Source: Mesorhizobium norvegicum
Lineage (GTDB): Bacteria > Pseudomonadota > Alphaproteobacteria > Rhizobiales > Rhizobiaceae
DNA: 64,000 nucleotides
Assembly (NCBI RefSeq): GCF_004919685.1
Contig: NZ_SMYZ01000019.1
Location: 17,388 to 81,387 of the forward strand
Reading direction: 5' to 3'
This document shows, piece after piece, positions 1 through 7,731 of the stretch (position 1 is its first letter; each line of letters opens with the position of its first letter). A program made the position numbers and the translations under genes. The notes beneath the pieces were generated by a model that was not told the DNA's origin, made no database searches, and saw nothing but the letters and a program-made list of their open reading frames with translations.

Positions 1-70
1 CCGCAAGGGGGGAGATTGGCTGTCGCCCTCGTTTTCGCCAATTGCCAGCGTCGACGTTGGACACAAAAAA

Positions 71-98
71 GGGCGGCGCCAGTTTCCTGGCGCCGCCC
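71..98 (-). terminator. rho-independent terminator of rpoH
   Basis: A perfect 12-bp stem (71-82 pairing with 87-98) encloses a 4-nt loop. On the minus strand it is followed by a T run (the A run at 65-70), 26 nt past the rpoH stop. A shorter T run on the other side could make it bidirectional. Confidence 0.85.
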
Positions 99-123
99 TT
101 TTGTTTCATTGCCTTAGCCGGCT

Positions 124-1035
124 TTACGCCGCCGGCTGTGCCTCGATGGTGCGCAGCGCCTGGGTCTGGCGCTTGGCGGCGGCCTTGACCGCATCCTGCA
201 CCTTCTCGAAGGCGCGCACCTCGATCTGGCGCACGCGTTCGCGGCTGATATCGAACTCGGACGACAGCTCTTCCAGCGTCAGCGGCTCCTCGGCGAGGCG
301 ACGGGCCTCGAAGATGCGCCGCTCGCGCTCGTTGAGCACGGCAAGAGCGCCCGACAGCATGCCGCGCCGGTTTTCCAGCTCGTCCTGCTCGATCAGCATC
401 TCTTCCTGGCTTTCGTGGTCGTCGACCAGCCAGTCCTGCCATTCGCCGGATTCGCCTTCGCTCGCCCGGATCGGGGCATTGAGCGAGGCGTCGCCGGACA
501 GGCGGCGGTTCATCGACACCACTTCGGCTTCGGAAACGTTCAGCCTGGTGGCGATCTCGGCGATCTGGTCGGGCTTCAAGTCGCCGTCGTCCAGCGCCTG
601 GATCTTGCCCTTCACCTTGCGCAGGTTGAAGAACAGGCGCTTCTGGTTGGCGGTCGTGCCCATCTTGACCAGGCTCCACGAGCGCAGGATGTACTCCTGG
701 ATCGAGGCCTTGATCCACCACATGGCATAGGTCGCGAGGCGGAAGCCGCGCTCGGGTTCGAATTTCTTGACGGCCTGCATCAGGCCGACATTGCCTTCCG
801 AGATCACTTCGCCGATCGGCAGGCCATAGCCGCGATAGCCCATGGCGATCTTGGCGACGAGCCTGAGGTGGCTGGTGACGAGCTTGTGCGCAGCGGAGGT
901 GTCTTCATGCTCGGCGTAACGCTTGGCGAGCATGTACTCTTCCTGCGGCTGCAGCATGGGAAAGCGACGGATTTCTTCCAGGTAGCGGCTGAGGCCGCCT
1001 TCGCCGGAAACGATACTGGGTAATGACTGGGCCAT
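124..1035 (-). CDS. rpoH: RNA polymerase sigma-32 (heat-shock) factor RpoH
   Basis: This is an alternative sigma factor directing core RNA polymerase to heat-shock promoters. At 303 residues it has the usual RpoH length. Sigma region 2 lies at about residues 45-120 with a typical core (KKFEPERGFRLATYAMWW). The RpoH box QKRLFFNLR is at 131-139 and distinguishes it from RpoD. Region 4, with its helix-turn-helix (EFDISRERVRQIEVRA), is at about 234-284. The ATG at 1035 has a purine-rich site upstream (GAGAGGGGG). It is transcribed alone and ends at a strong hairpin. Rhizobia often carry two rpoH paralogues and I cannot tell which this is. Confidence 0.97.
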   Translation of the reverse strand: MAQSLPSIVSGEGGLSRYLEEIRRFPMLQPQEEYMLAKRYAEHEDTSAAHKLVTSHLRLVAKIAMGYRGYGLPIGEVISEGNVGLMQAVKKFEPERGFRLATYAMWWIKASIQEYILRSWSLVKMGTTANQKRLFFNLRKVKGKIQALDDGDLKPDQIAEIATRLNVSEAEVVSMNRRLSGDASLNAPIRASEGESGEWQDWLVDDHESQEEMLIEQDELENRRGMLSGALAVLNERERRIFEARRLAEEPLTLEELSSEFDISRERVRQIEVRAFEKVQDAVKAAAKRQTQALRTIEAQPAA

Positions 1036-1225
1036 GATAGCGCCCCCTCTCTATTGGAGTGATGCCCCCGAAACGCGGCGGGCATGTGACGCGAGCACCA
1101 AAAGGCTCGCCCGCGACATCGGATCTTATACAGGAACAAAACCAGAAAAGACAGGCATTTGTTCAACACGAAACAGTGTGTCACGCTGAAGTGAACAATG
1201 CCGCTCAGGTTTTTCTGTGGCAGGT

Positions 1226-2275
1226 TCAGAGCTTGCGGAAACCGCCTACGAGTTCCTCCATGTCCCCCGGTATAGGCGCTTCGAACCTCATCGTTAGATG
1301 GGTAGTGGGGTGGCGAAATGCAAGGAGCCAGGCATGCAAAGCTTGCCGGGAAAATGCCTTGACCTGACTTTTCAGCGGTTCGGGCAGCCGGTTGGCCTTG
1401 GTGCGGAAGGCCTGGCCATAATCGGGGTCGCCGATCACCGGATGTCCGATATGCGCCATGTGGACGCGGATCTGGTGGGTGCGGCCGGTCTCCAGCCGGC
1501 ACTCGACCAGGCTGGCCGTGGCGAACTCCTGCTGGTTCTCGCCGAAGCGCTCCTGCATGGCGAAGTGGGTGATCGCATGGCGGGCATCGTCGCGTCCTTC
1601 CGGCACCACGGCACGGCGCACCCGGTCGGCGGCGCGGCCGAGCGGCGCGTCGACTCTTCCGGTCGGCCTCTGCGGTATGCCCCAGACCAGCGCCAAATAG
1701 GCGCGTTCGAGATCGCCGGTCAGGCCGTGATCGGCGAAGGCTTCGGACAGCGACTTGTGGGCGCGGTCGGTCTTGGCGACGACCATGACGCCGCTGGTCT
1801 CCTTGTCGAGGCGGTGCACGATGCCCGGCCGGCGCACACCGCCGATGCCGGAAAGGCTGTCGCCGCAGTGATGGATCAGCGCGTTGACCAGCGTGCCGGT
1901 CCAGTTGCCGGAGCCGGGGTGAACGACAAGCCCCGCCGGCTTGTTGATGACGATCAGCTCGTCATCCTCATAGAGCACATCGAGCGCGATGTTCTCGCCC
2001 TGTGGTGCCGCCGGCTCCGGCTCCGGCATGACAACCGATACGCTTTCGCCTGGCGTCATCTTGCGCTTGGTTTCGTCGACAGGCTTGCCGTCGACCGAGA
2101 CCGCGCCTTGCCTGATCAGCATCTGCACGCGGCTGCGCGACATGTCCGGGCCGAGGCTCGCCGCCAGCCACTGGTCGAGGCGCAGACCGGCCGCATCCGA
2201 GCCTGCCACCAGCACGGCGGGCTGCATGAACTGGTCCTCTATCAATTCGGGGGCCTCTTCGCTATGAGCGCTCAT
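1226..2275 (-). CDS. rluD: RluD-family 23S rRNA pseudouridine synthase
   Basis: Isomerises uridine to pseudouridine in large-subunit rRNA in the cytoplasm. The 349-residue protein has an N-terminal S4 RNA-binding domain (about 31-85) and an RsuA/RluA catalytic domain. The signature HRLDKETSG lies at 154-162, with Asp157 the expected catalytic aspartate; substrate-fold motifs INKPAGLVVHPG and TGRTHQIRVH are also present. I chose the ATG at 2275 because GGAACGG precedes it at normal spacing; an in-frame start 39 nt upstream has no such site. It is divergent from the membrane protein at 2302. RluC and RluD are hard to separate by eye, but the length and S4 domain fit RluD. Confidence 0.92.
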   Translation of the reverse strand: MSAHSEEAPELIEDQFMQPAVLVAGSDAAGLRLDQWLAASLGPDMSRSRVQMLIRQGAVSVDGKPVDETKRKMTPGESVSVVMPEPEPAAPQGENIALDVLYEDDELIVINKPAGLVVHPGSGNWTGTLVNALIHHCGDSLSGIGGVRRPGIVHRLDKETSGVMVVAKTDRAHKSLSEAFADHGLTGDLERAYLALVWGIPQRPTGRVDAPLGRAADRVRRAVVPEGRDDARHAITHFAMQERFGENQQEFATASLVECRLETGRTHQIRVHMAHIGHPVIGDPDYGQAFRTKANRLPEPLKSQVKAFSRQALHAWLLAFRHPTTHLTMRFEAPIPGDMEELVGGFRKL

Positions 2276-2301
2276 TGAAAAACCGTTCCGGATTATTTGC
2301 C

Positions 2302-2685
2302 ATGGCCAGCCCAATTGCCGAGGAAGACCAGGAAAAGCCGCTCGACCCTGAGATCGACAAGGTACGCGGCAAGCTCATCCGCTTCATGGCCATCAACCTC
2401 GGCCTGCTTTTGCTGGCTCTTATGGTGGTGATCGCGGCGATTGTCTACAAATCCCGCAAAGCATCTCCCGAGAGCCCGCCACTGGCCGGCGACATCCAGA
2501 CACCCGCCGGCGAACCGGTCAGCGGCGACATCGTGCTGCCGGTCGGCGCCAGGGTGGTCAGCCAGTCGCTGTCCGGCAATCGCCTCTCGATCGACGCCGA
2601 GCTTGCCGACGGCAGCCGCACGATCTTCGTCTACGACATCGCCGAGCGCCGTCTGATCGGCCGTTTTGCGATCCGCAACAAATGA
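2302..2685 (+). CDS. small single-pass membrane protein (DUF6476-like)
   Basis: A 127-residue protein with an acidic, charged N-terminus (1-22), one transmembrane helix at about 27-48 and a periplasmic-type tail. The tail contains a short beta-rich module ending YDIAERRLIGRFAIRN. I recall a DUF6476-type protein beside rluD in Rhizobiales, but this is from memory. The ATG at 2302 is chosen; an upstream in-frame ATG (2275) would overlap the divergent rluD start and adds nothing protein-like. Function unknown. Confidence 0.8.
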   Translation: MASPIAEEDQEKPLDPEIDKVRGKLIRFMAINLGLLLLALMVVIAAIVYKSRKASPESPPLAGDIQTPAGEPVSGDIVLPVGARVVSQSLSGNRLSIDAELADGSRTIFVYDIAERRLIGRFAIRNK

Positions 2686-2716
2686 GCGGTCAGCAAGCAA
2701 TGAACAAGCCTCAGGC

Positions 2717-3124
2717 ATGACCGGGTTCGCCGAACACCGCCGTGTCGCGACCGTGGCCCTGGTCGTCGCCAGCTATGACGAGGCGATTGCCTGGTATGTC
2801 GAGCGGCTGGGCTTCCTGCTCATCGAGGATGTCGATCTCGGCGGCGGCAAGCGCTGGGTTACTGTGGCGCCGGCCAACGGGCAAGGCGCCAGGCTGCTGC
2901 TGGCCGAGGCTTCCGACGAGGCACAAAGCAAAAGCATCGGCAACCAGACCGGCGGGCGTGTCTTCCTGTTCCTCGAAACCGACGACTTTGCCCGCGACCA
3001 TGCGGCGATGCTGGAAAAGGGCGTCGAATTTCGCGAGGCGCCGCGCTTCGAGCCCTATGGTGCGGTGGCGGTTTTCGCCGATCTGCACGGCAATCTCTGG
3101 GACCTGATCGAGCCGAAACGGTAG
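2717..3124 (+). CDS. VOC (glyoxalase/bleomycin-resistance) family protein
   Basis: A 135-residue protein of the vicinal oxygen chelate fold, a single beta-alpha-beta-beta-beta pair. The N-terminal half begins with VATVALVVASYDEAIAWYVERLGF and the second ends AVFADLHGNLWDLIEP, both typical of glyoxalase I-like proteins. The final Glu (in WDLIE) is a usual metal ligand, but the first metal His is not obvious. The enzyme could be a lyase, dioxygenase or binding protein; the substrate cannot be read from sequence. It lies 31 nt after the membrane protein and may be co-transcribed with it. Confidence 0.85.
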   Translation: MTGFAEHRRVATVALVVASYDEAIAWYVERLGFLLIEDVDLGGGKRWVTVAPANGQGARLLLAEASDEAQSKSIGNQTGGRVFLFLETDDFARDHAAMLEKGVEFREAPRFEPYGAVAVFADLHGNLWDLIEPKR

Positions 3125-3214
3125 CACCGGAGCCGACTTTTCCCCGATAAGGGAAAGCGGCCGACCCCCAGTTGCTTTTTCCCAGCGCTCAGCCTATATC
3201 GCCGGTTCTTGAAC

Positions 3215-3289
3215 GCGCCCATCGTCTAGCGGTCAGGACACCGCCCTCTCACGGCGGGAACAGGGGTTCGATTCCCCTTGGGCGTACCA
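3215..3289 (+). tRNA. tRNA-Glu (anticodon CTC)
   Basis: A cloverleaf can be drawn directly. The acceptor arm GCGCCCA pairs with TGGGCGT (first pair G-U). The anticodon stem CCGCC/GGCGG encloses loop CTCTCAC with anticodon CTC at 3248-3250. The T arm contains GGTTCGATTCC, and the CCA end is encoded at 3287-3289. The last 15 nt are repeated at 4320-4334. Confidence 0.96.
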
Positions 3290-3295
3290 GGGATT
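3275..3295 (+). repeat. attachment-site-like repeat, copy in tRNA-Glu 3' end
   Basis: CCCTTGGGCGTACCA followed by one mismatched base and GGATT. It matches 4320-4340 at 20 of 21 positions and covers the 3' end of the tRNA, the usual att core of tRNA-targeting integrases. Confidence 0.6.
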
Positions 3296-3676
3296 CCGAC
3301 AAATTTGCAGGATGCCATCGATTTCGTTTTCCGAAGTCGTTGACCTTCGCAGGGTGAACAGTGATCCGCCGACGCGACGCGGAAAGCTTCCTTGATCATC
3401 GGGCGATTGACCCTCGACCCAAGCACGCGTTTCAACAGGTCCAACTCGGAGGGCTGAAAAATACCAGCCTCAGTTGCCTTCCGTCGAATTGGCGTGTGGC
3501 ACGCCCGGCCGCTCAGCATATGGCCGCAGCCTCGAAACCCCCAATGGCACCTGCGGCTCCAGCCTTCATTTCATTTGTCTGGCAAATGTTAACGGACCCG
3601 CAACCGAGAACCTTAACCGCACTGCAACTCATAGCAATATATTAGTGATAGCTTTAGTAATGCCAGGAGGTTGGAA
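3290..3676. other. intergenic stretch between tRNA-Glu and the pilin gene
   Basis: I see no convincing gene. The last 60 bases are relatively AT-rich and probably hold the pilin promoter; a CAGGAGG ribosome site lies at 3664-3670. Confidence 0.5.
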
Positions 3677-3853
3677 ATGCAGAAAATAGTCTCCCGTTTC
3701 GCTCGGGACGAGTCTGGCGCCACCGCGATCGAGTATGGTCTAATCGCGGCTCTTATCGCGCTGGCGATCATCACCGGCGCCGGTGCGCTTGGCAATTCGC
3801 TCAACGGGATGTTCACGAACATCGGTACTACGGTCAACAGCAGCGGGTCGTAA
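3677..3853 (+). CDS. Flp/Fap-type pilin
   Basis: A 58-residue type IVb pilin precursor for tight-adherence (Tad) fimbriae. A short basic leader (MQKIVSRFARDESG) is followed by the processing site G-ATAIEYGLIAALIALAII, with the conserved Glu-Tyr pair and a long hydrophobic helix. CAGGAGG sits 6 nt before the ATG. No cpa/tad assembly genes occur in the window, so the product would depend on machinery elsewhere. It lies between the two copies of the tRNA-Glu 3'-end repeat. Confidence 0.9.
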   Translation: MQKIVSRFARDESGATAIEYGLIAALIALAIITGAGALGNSLNGMFTNIGTTVNSSGS

Positions 3854-4110
3854 ATCGGTACATCTACTCGGTCGGCCCACGGCCGATTCGTCGACTTCGG
3901 GTAGACTGCGCGCGCCGGCTTCATCCTAGCCATGGCCATCGGCGAGGCGTGCCGCAAATCCTCATGGCTGCGCAAGTGCCTGGAACGGCACCAACATTGG
4001 TCGGCAAGGCGCTTGCCCCAGGCTTCCGCGATCACACCATAGGCTAACGCGATCACACAGTTCACAATGCAACTACAAGCGGTCGATTCCTTCAGGGATG
4101 TAGCCACTCC

Positions 4111-4147
4111 AAAAGCCCGCCGCAGGTCGCTCCTGTGGCGGGTTTTT
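4111..4147 (+). terminator. rho-independent terminator-like hairpin
   Basis: CCCGCCGCAGG (4116-4126) pairs with CCTGTGGCGGG (4132-4142), with one G-U, followed by TTTTT. It is 260 nt past the pilin stop, so it may end the pilin transcript or an unannotated small RNA. Confidence 0.75.
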
Positions 4148-4319
4148 CATTTGATCAGGGACCAGGTTTTCGGGCCACGGCGCACGGCGTCAGCGCCCCT
4201 TCTTCACCTTCAGTGCGATCTCTTCGATCTGCGCTTAACGCCGTCCAGGACCATCGCCTGTTCAAGCGCGCCTCTGCTTCTACCTTGCTCTTGGTGGCGA
4301 GCACCGTGCGCCAGTGCGG

Positions 4320-4340
4320 CCCTTGGGCGTACCAAGGATT
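4320..4340 (+). repeat. attachment-site-like repeat, distal copy
   Basis: Direct repeat of the tRNA-Glu 3' end (15 identical bases, one mismatch, five identical). With the copy at 3275-3295 it brackets 1,045 bp including the pilin gene. No integrase is visible. Confidence 0.6.
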
Positions 4341-4393
4341 GTCCGCCAGATGTGATGCTTGCGCGGCACAGCATGTTGCAGCAAGTTGGCTGC

Positions 4394-4726
4394 ATGAAAC
4401 AACTGGTCTTGGCCCTCCTCGTCTCCGTGTCCCTGATTGCCCAATGTGGCCCGTCCTTCTCCAAGGACAGGAAGATCACGGGCACCATTCGAGGGTTCGA
4501 ATGCGGCGACAATTGCTACCTGACCGTCGTCGACCGCAAAAAGGCCGAGCAAGTCGGCCTGTGTTCCGCGCCCGAGTGCGAAAGCTGGAACGAGCAAACC
4601 GTGATGCCGTCCCGCTACAAGGGAAAACGCGTGACGGTTACAGTCGGGCAAGGGCAGCAGGTCGATGATAGCGGCAACGTCATGGGAGAGATGATGGCCT
4701 TCAAGAAAATCAAATTTCTCGACTAA
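4394..4726 (+). CDS. exported small protein of unknown function
   Basis: A 110-residue protein with an N-terminal signal sequence (MKQLVLALLVSVSLIAQCGP). A Cys near its end could be a lipobox cysteine or a normal residue before signal-peptidase cleavage. The mature part (ITGTIRGFECGDNCYLTVVD ... KGKRVTVTVGQGQQVDDSGNV) has two close Cys pairs (CGDNC, CSAPEC), suggesting disulfides in the periplasm, and an OB-like beta-rich composition. I do not recognise the family. The ATG at 4394 is the start that opens directly into the signal sequence. A hairpin begins at its stop codon. Confidence 0.75.
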   Translation: MKQLVLALLVSVSLIAQCGPSFSKDRKITGTIRGFECGDNCYLTVVDRKKAEQVGLCSAPECESWNEQTVMPSRYKGKRVTVTVGQGQQVDDSGNVMGEMMAFKKIKFLD

Positions 4727-4828
4727 AGCGCGTCGAAGCGGATTCAAGCGACGCGCTTTAAGTCTTTGTTTCTATGCATGTCGTCGTCTCAAACCGGGGC
4801 CACTTTTGAGCGACATGCATTAGCGTGC
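4724..4828. repeat. Rhizobiales-type palindromic intergenic repeat
   Basis: Two hairpins in a row. TAAAGCGCGTCG (4724-4735) pairs perfectly with CGACGCGCTTTA (4749-4760) and is followed by a T-rich stretch. ATGCATGTCG pairs with CGACATGCAT further on. Elements of this look are abundant between genes in Mesorhizobium and relatives. The first hairpin overlaps the stop codon of the preceding gene and probably also acts as its terminator. Confidence 0.75.
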
Positions 4829-5046
4829 TTGGATTGGACGCAATTCGGTTTCGACCGAAGACCGCGAATCTCTCAGATCTCTCCACCAATCTTCCAATCC
4901 TGGTCGCATTCGACGCTTCTGGCGCAGCGGGGCCGATTGCATTAGCATCGCGTCATGGACCTGAGGCACGGCTCCAGCGGCGCGCAGAACGCCGGGTGCC
5001 GGGGCAGATCCGGACGGGCAGTTGATACCACGGGGGAGGAAGGCCA

Positions 5047-5628
5047 ATGCAGAAGCTGCAATCGCAGGGCGTCCATCACATCACGCTGGTCGGCGCCGGG
5101 CGTCAGACCTCGATCGATTTCTGGGAAGGCGTGCTCGGCATGCCGTTCATCTTCGAGCAGCCCAACCTCGACAAGCCCAGGGAAAGCCACCTCTATTTCG
5201 ATCCCGGCGACGGCCGGCTGATCACCATTTTCACCGATGAGAGCCGCACGCCGGAGAAGCGGCGCACGCCGACCGATCCGGGTTGCGTCCACCACATCGC
5301 CTTTTCGGTGTCGCGCGTCACCTTCCTGCAGGCGGTCGCCCGGCTCGACGAGCGCGGCATCAAGCACAGCGGCGTCAAGGATCGCGGCTTCATGGATTCG
5401 ATCTATTTCGAGGATCCGCTCGGCCTGCTGATCGAACTGGCGTCCTACCGCTTCGAGCCGCCGGCGGGCTTCACCCATGCCGACGTGCTGATGGAAGCGC
5501 ACAGGCTGCGTGTCGCGCGTGGCGACTACAATATCGCCGAAGTGCATCTCGCCGATGCGATCCAGGCGCTTGTCGAGCGGTCCCGCGCAACCTTGTCGGA
5601 CGATCGGGCAGCGAAGAACCCATACTGA
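5047..5628 (+). CDS. VOC-family dioxygenase/glyoxalase-like protein
   Basis: A 193-residue metal-dependent VOC protein. It opens with GVHHITLVGAGRQTSIDFWEGVLGMPF, giving a His metal ligand. The second module contains GCVHHIAFSV, and DPLGLLIELASY supplies a Glu ligand. This resembles ring-cleaving dioxygenases of the MhqO type but with two short modules. A GGGGGAGGAAGG site precedes the ATG. It is 22 nt upstream of the GST gene and probably co-transcribed with it, which suggests a role in handling electrophiles or aromatic compounds; the substrate is unknown. Confidence 0.85.
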   Translation: MQKLQSQGVHHITLVGAGRQTSIDFWEGVLGMPFIFEQPNLDKPRESHLYFDPGDGRLITIFTDESRTPEKRRTPTDPGCVHHIAFSVSRVTFLQAVARLDERGIKHSGVKDRGFMDSIYFEDPLGLLIELASYRFEPPAGFTHADVLMEAHRLRVARGDYNIAEVHLADAIQALVERSRATLSDDRAAKNPY

Positions 5629-5650
5629 ACAAACCACAGGGAGGAACAAG

Positions 5651-6490
5651 ATGGCCAAGACAGCGACGAAGAGTGCGAAGAAACCGGCCGCCAAAGCAGC
5701 CGCCAAGCCGGCGGCGAAAGCTGCAGCAAAGCCGGCGGCCAAGGCAGCCGCCAAGCCCGCTGTGAAGGCGAAGACGAAGCCGGCGAAGAAACCGGCCTTG
5801 AAGCTCAGCATGCTGAAGCCCAGCGTCAACAACATGACTGTCCGGGTGTTCGCGCGCGCGGCCGGGCTGGACACCGCCGAGACCGATGCCTGGGGCCACA
5901 CCCGTTCGCCGGAATTCATGGCGCGAAACCCCGCCCATTTGACGCCGATGATCGAGGACAAGGGCCTTCCCAGAGGCGTGTTGTGGGAAAGCTGCGCCAT
6001 CATGCAATACCTCTCCAACAAGCACGGCCTGGAGAAATTCTATCCCAAGGCGCCGGCCAAGCGGGCGATGATCGACAGCGCCATGTTCTACCTGGTCGGT
6101 ACGCTCTACCCCTATGTGGCGCGCGCCACCTATCCGTTCCTCGGCTTTCCGCAATATGCCGGCGAGGTCGGCCACAGCGACGCCCACCCCGACAAGAAGT
6201 CCGAAGCCCAGAAGGCGGCGATGGCCGCGATCGCCGAGCCGCTGGAGGTCTTCCACTCTTTCTTCAGGGACGGCAAGCCGTTCATCGGCGGCAAGAACCC
6301 GTCCATCGCCGATATTCGCCTGGCGGCGACGCTCGAATTCCTGGCCGTCATCGACTATCCTCTGCCCAAATGGGCGAAGGACTATGTGGCAGCGGTCGAG
6401 AAGAAGCTCGGCAAGGCCTATAGCGAGCCGGCCGGCGACGTGCGCGGCTACATTGCCTATGTGAAGTCGCAGGCCAAGGCCTCAGCTTAA
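5651..6490 (+). CDS. glutathione S-transferase family protein with Lys/Ala-rich histone-H1-like N-terminal tail
   Basis: The 279-residue protein has two parts. Residues 1-50 are almost entirely Lys, Ala and Pro in repeats of the type AAKPAAK, like histone H1 tails. Residues 51 onward form a GST: a thioredoxin-like N-domain with NPAHLTPMIEDKG and WESCAIMQYL (glutathione gamma-glutamyl contact region), then a helical C-domain with the N-capping box motif SIADIRLAATLEF. The start has GGAGGAACAAG directly before the ATG at 5651, so the tail is part of the protein. The tail could bind nucleic acid or acidic surfaces. The gene follows the VOC gene and ends before a terminator. Confidence 0.88.
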   Translation: MAKTATKSAKKPAAKAAAKPAAKAAAKPAAKAAAKPAVKAKTKPAKKPALKLSMLKPSVNNMTVRVFARAAGLDTAETDAWGHTRSPEFMARNPAHLTPMIEDKGLPRGVLWESCAIMQYLSNKHGLEKFYPKAPAKRAMIDSAMFYLVGTLYPYVARATYPFLGFPQYAGEVGHSDAHPDKKSEAQKAAMAAIAEPLEVFHSFFRDGKPFIGGKNPSIADIRLAATLEFLAVIDYPLPKWAKDYVAAVEKKLGKAYSEPAGDVRGYIAYVKSQAKASA

Positions 6491-6581
6491 GGATTCGTTA
6501 ACCAAAGCCCTGTCTACTGGAGGCAATTCGCTTTCGGCCCGCGACCACGGATGTACTGGCGCAGAACGTCGTAGCGATAGG

Positions 6582-6608
6582 AAAGGTCGGCGCAATGCCG
6601 GCCTTTTT
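6582..6608 (+). terminator. rho-independent terminator of the VOC-GST operon
   Basis: AAAGGTCGGC (6582-6591) pairs with GCCGGCCTTT (6597-6606) around a 5-nt loop, with one G-U, followed by a T run. It is 92 nt past the GST stop. Confidence 0.75.
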
Positions 6609-6777
6609 GCTTTTCGCACGCTGTCGCTGGGCGCGATCGGGCCACGCAAGCCTCGTCCGGTGTCGCTTCTTTGGCGTCAACTTTTGCCGAGAGATATTGT
6701 CATTGCCGGCGTTGGCCCTACCATCCATTTGGGCAGTCCGGCATGATTGTCGGTCAGATGTGAGACGAGGGCTGGCG

Positions 6778-7142
6778 ATGAAAAGCGTTGCGAGGGTTGC
6801 GGTTGCGGGCGTGATGCTGGCGAGTGCCGTTCATCCTTCAAATGCGGCTGAACTCAACACCATGAACGATGTCGGGGACGCCATCCAGGCATGCTGGACG
6901 CCGCCGGCGGACGCCGGAACTGCCAGCGTCACCTTGAGCTTCAGCTTCAAGCGGGACGGCACGCTGATCGGCCCACCGAGGCCGACAGCCATCAAGGTGA
7001 TGGCGATGCCAAGGCGAAAAAATCGTTTGTCGATGCTGCGACAGCGGCTTTGCAGAATTGCCTGCCCCTGACCTTCTCAGCGAAGCTGGCGCAGGGGATC
7101 GCCGGCAACGTGTTCACGTTGCAATTCGCCTCTCCCAAATAG
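6778..7142 (+). pseudogene. exported TonB-C-like small protein, frameshifted
   Basis: Reading from the ATG at 6778 gives a signal peptide (MKSVARVAVAGVMLASAVHPSNAA) and a domain with CWTPPADAGTASVTLSFSF. After about 6995 the frame turns into basic, non-protein-like sequence that ends at 7071. The protein-like continuation (SFVDAATAALQNCLPLTFSA and AGNVFTLQF, ending 7142) is in the frame one base back. The two halves together resemble rhizobial exported proteins ending in a TonB-C-like fold. Either one base was lost near 6995-7010 or the sequence has an error. Function unknown. Confidence 0.7.
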
Positions 7143-7197
7143 CCCACGAGCGGCGCAAGCCGCATTGCCAAGATGCGCTCGGCCCGTGCCGCACGGC

Positions 7198-7413
7198 TCA
7201 ATGGTGACTGCGCCTTGCCTCGGCGTGCCGGGCAAGATCGGGCGTCTCGAAAACGTAGTCGTTCCAGGCCGATTCCGGAACCTGGCCGGCCAGATAGCAT
7301 TCCAGCAACAGGCTTTGCTCGGGGTTGAGAGGCCTTGGTGCGCGCTCGTGATCCAGCCCCAGCGAGTGAAACAGGTTTCTTGTCAGGTCCGAGACAGTGA
7401 AGTGGATCGACAT
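7198..7413 (-). CDS. small hypothetical protein
   Basis: A 71-residue protein starting MSIHFTVSDLTRNLFHSLGLD, with a low-complexity His/Arg end (ARHAEARRSHH). An AAGGAGAAC site precedes the ATG at 7413. It contains ECYLAGQVPESAWNDYV, which looks like a helical segment. No signal peptide or membrane helix is visible. Family unknown. Confidence 0.65.
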   Translation of the reverse strand: MSIHFTVSDLTRNLFHSLGLDHERAPRPLNPEQSLLLECYLAGQVPESAWNDYVFETPDLARHAEARRSHH

Positions 7414-7731
7414 CTGCGTTCTCCTTTGGCCATTCAACGCCGAAGACCGGGCAAAGGTTTCAAAAGCACATGGCGGTAACGGCGGATTGATCCCGGCCCG
7501 TTGCGCCGCGGCTCTCGGCGATCGTCGGGCCTGCCGCATTGTTTTGGGGTTCGTCTCAATCTTGAAATAAAAATGTAATATCGAATTTACAGGAGGCGAC
7601 CTAATACACTAGGTAAAGGTCTCTCCAGATTGAAAAGCTTGTAGAAATTAGACGTTACTCATTTAGCCAAAGCTTGCCGAAGTCAAGAACTGTAGTTCCA
7701 GGTTCTCCGCAACAAGGGCCAAGTCGTCCCG
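7414..7731. other. intergenic region with an AT-rich patch
   Basis: Bases about 7555-7690 are clearly more AT-rich than the surroundings and probably contain promoters for the flanking divergent genes. No gene is seen. Confidence 0.5.

Larger units (their letters stand above)
3854..4393. other. intergenic stretch with hairpin and second att-like repeat
   Basis: No convincing coding region in either strand. It contains a strong terminator-like hairpin at 4111-4147 and the second copy of the tRNA-Glu end at 4320-4340. A small RNA ending at the hairpin is possible but not shown. Confidence 0.45.

Noticed and set aside
4081..4115. A T-arm-like stretch ending CTCCA before the hairpin, as a possible tRNA remnant
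   Set aside because: No acceptor or anticodon arm could be drawn; only a few bases look tRNA-like.
4067..4393. A long N-terminal extension of the exported protein at 4394
   Set aside because: The extension runs through a terminator hairpin and the att-like repeat and has no signal sequence; the ATG at 4394 opens directly into one.
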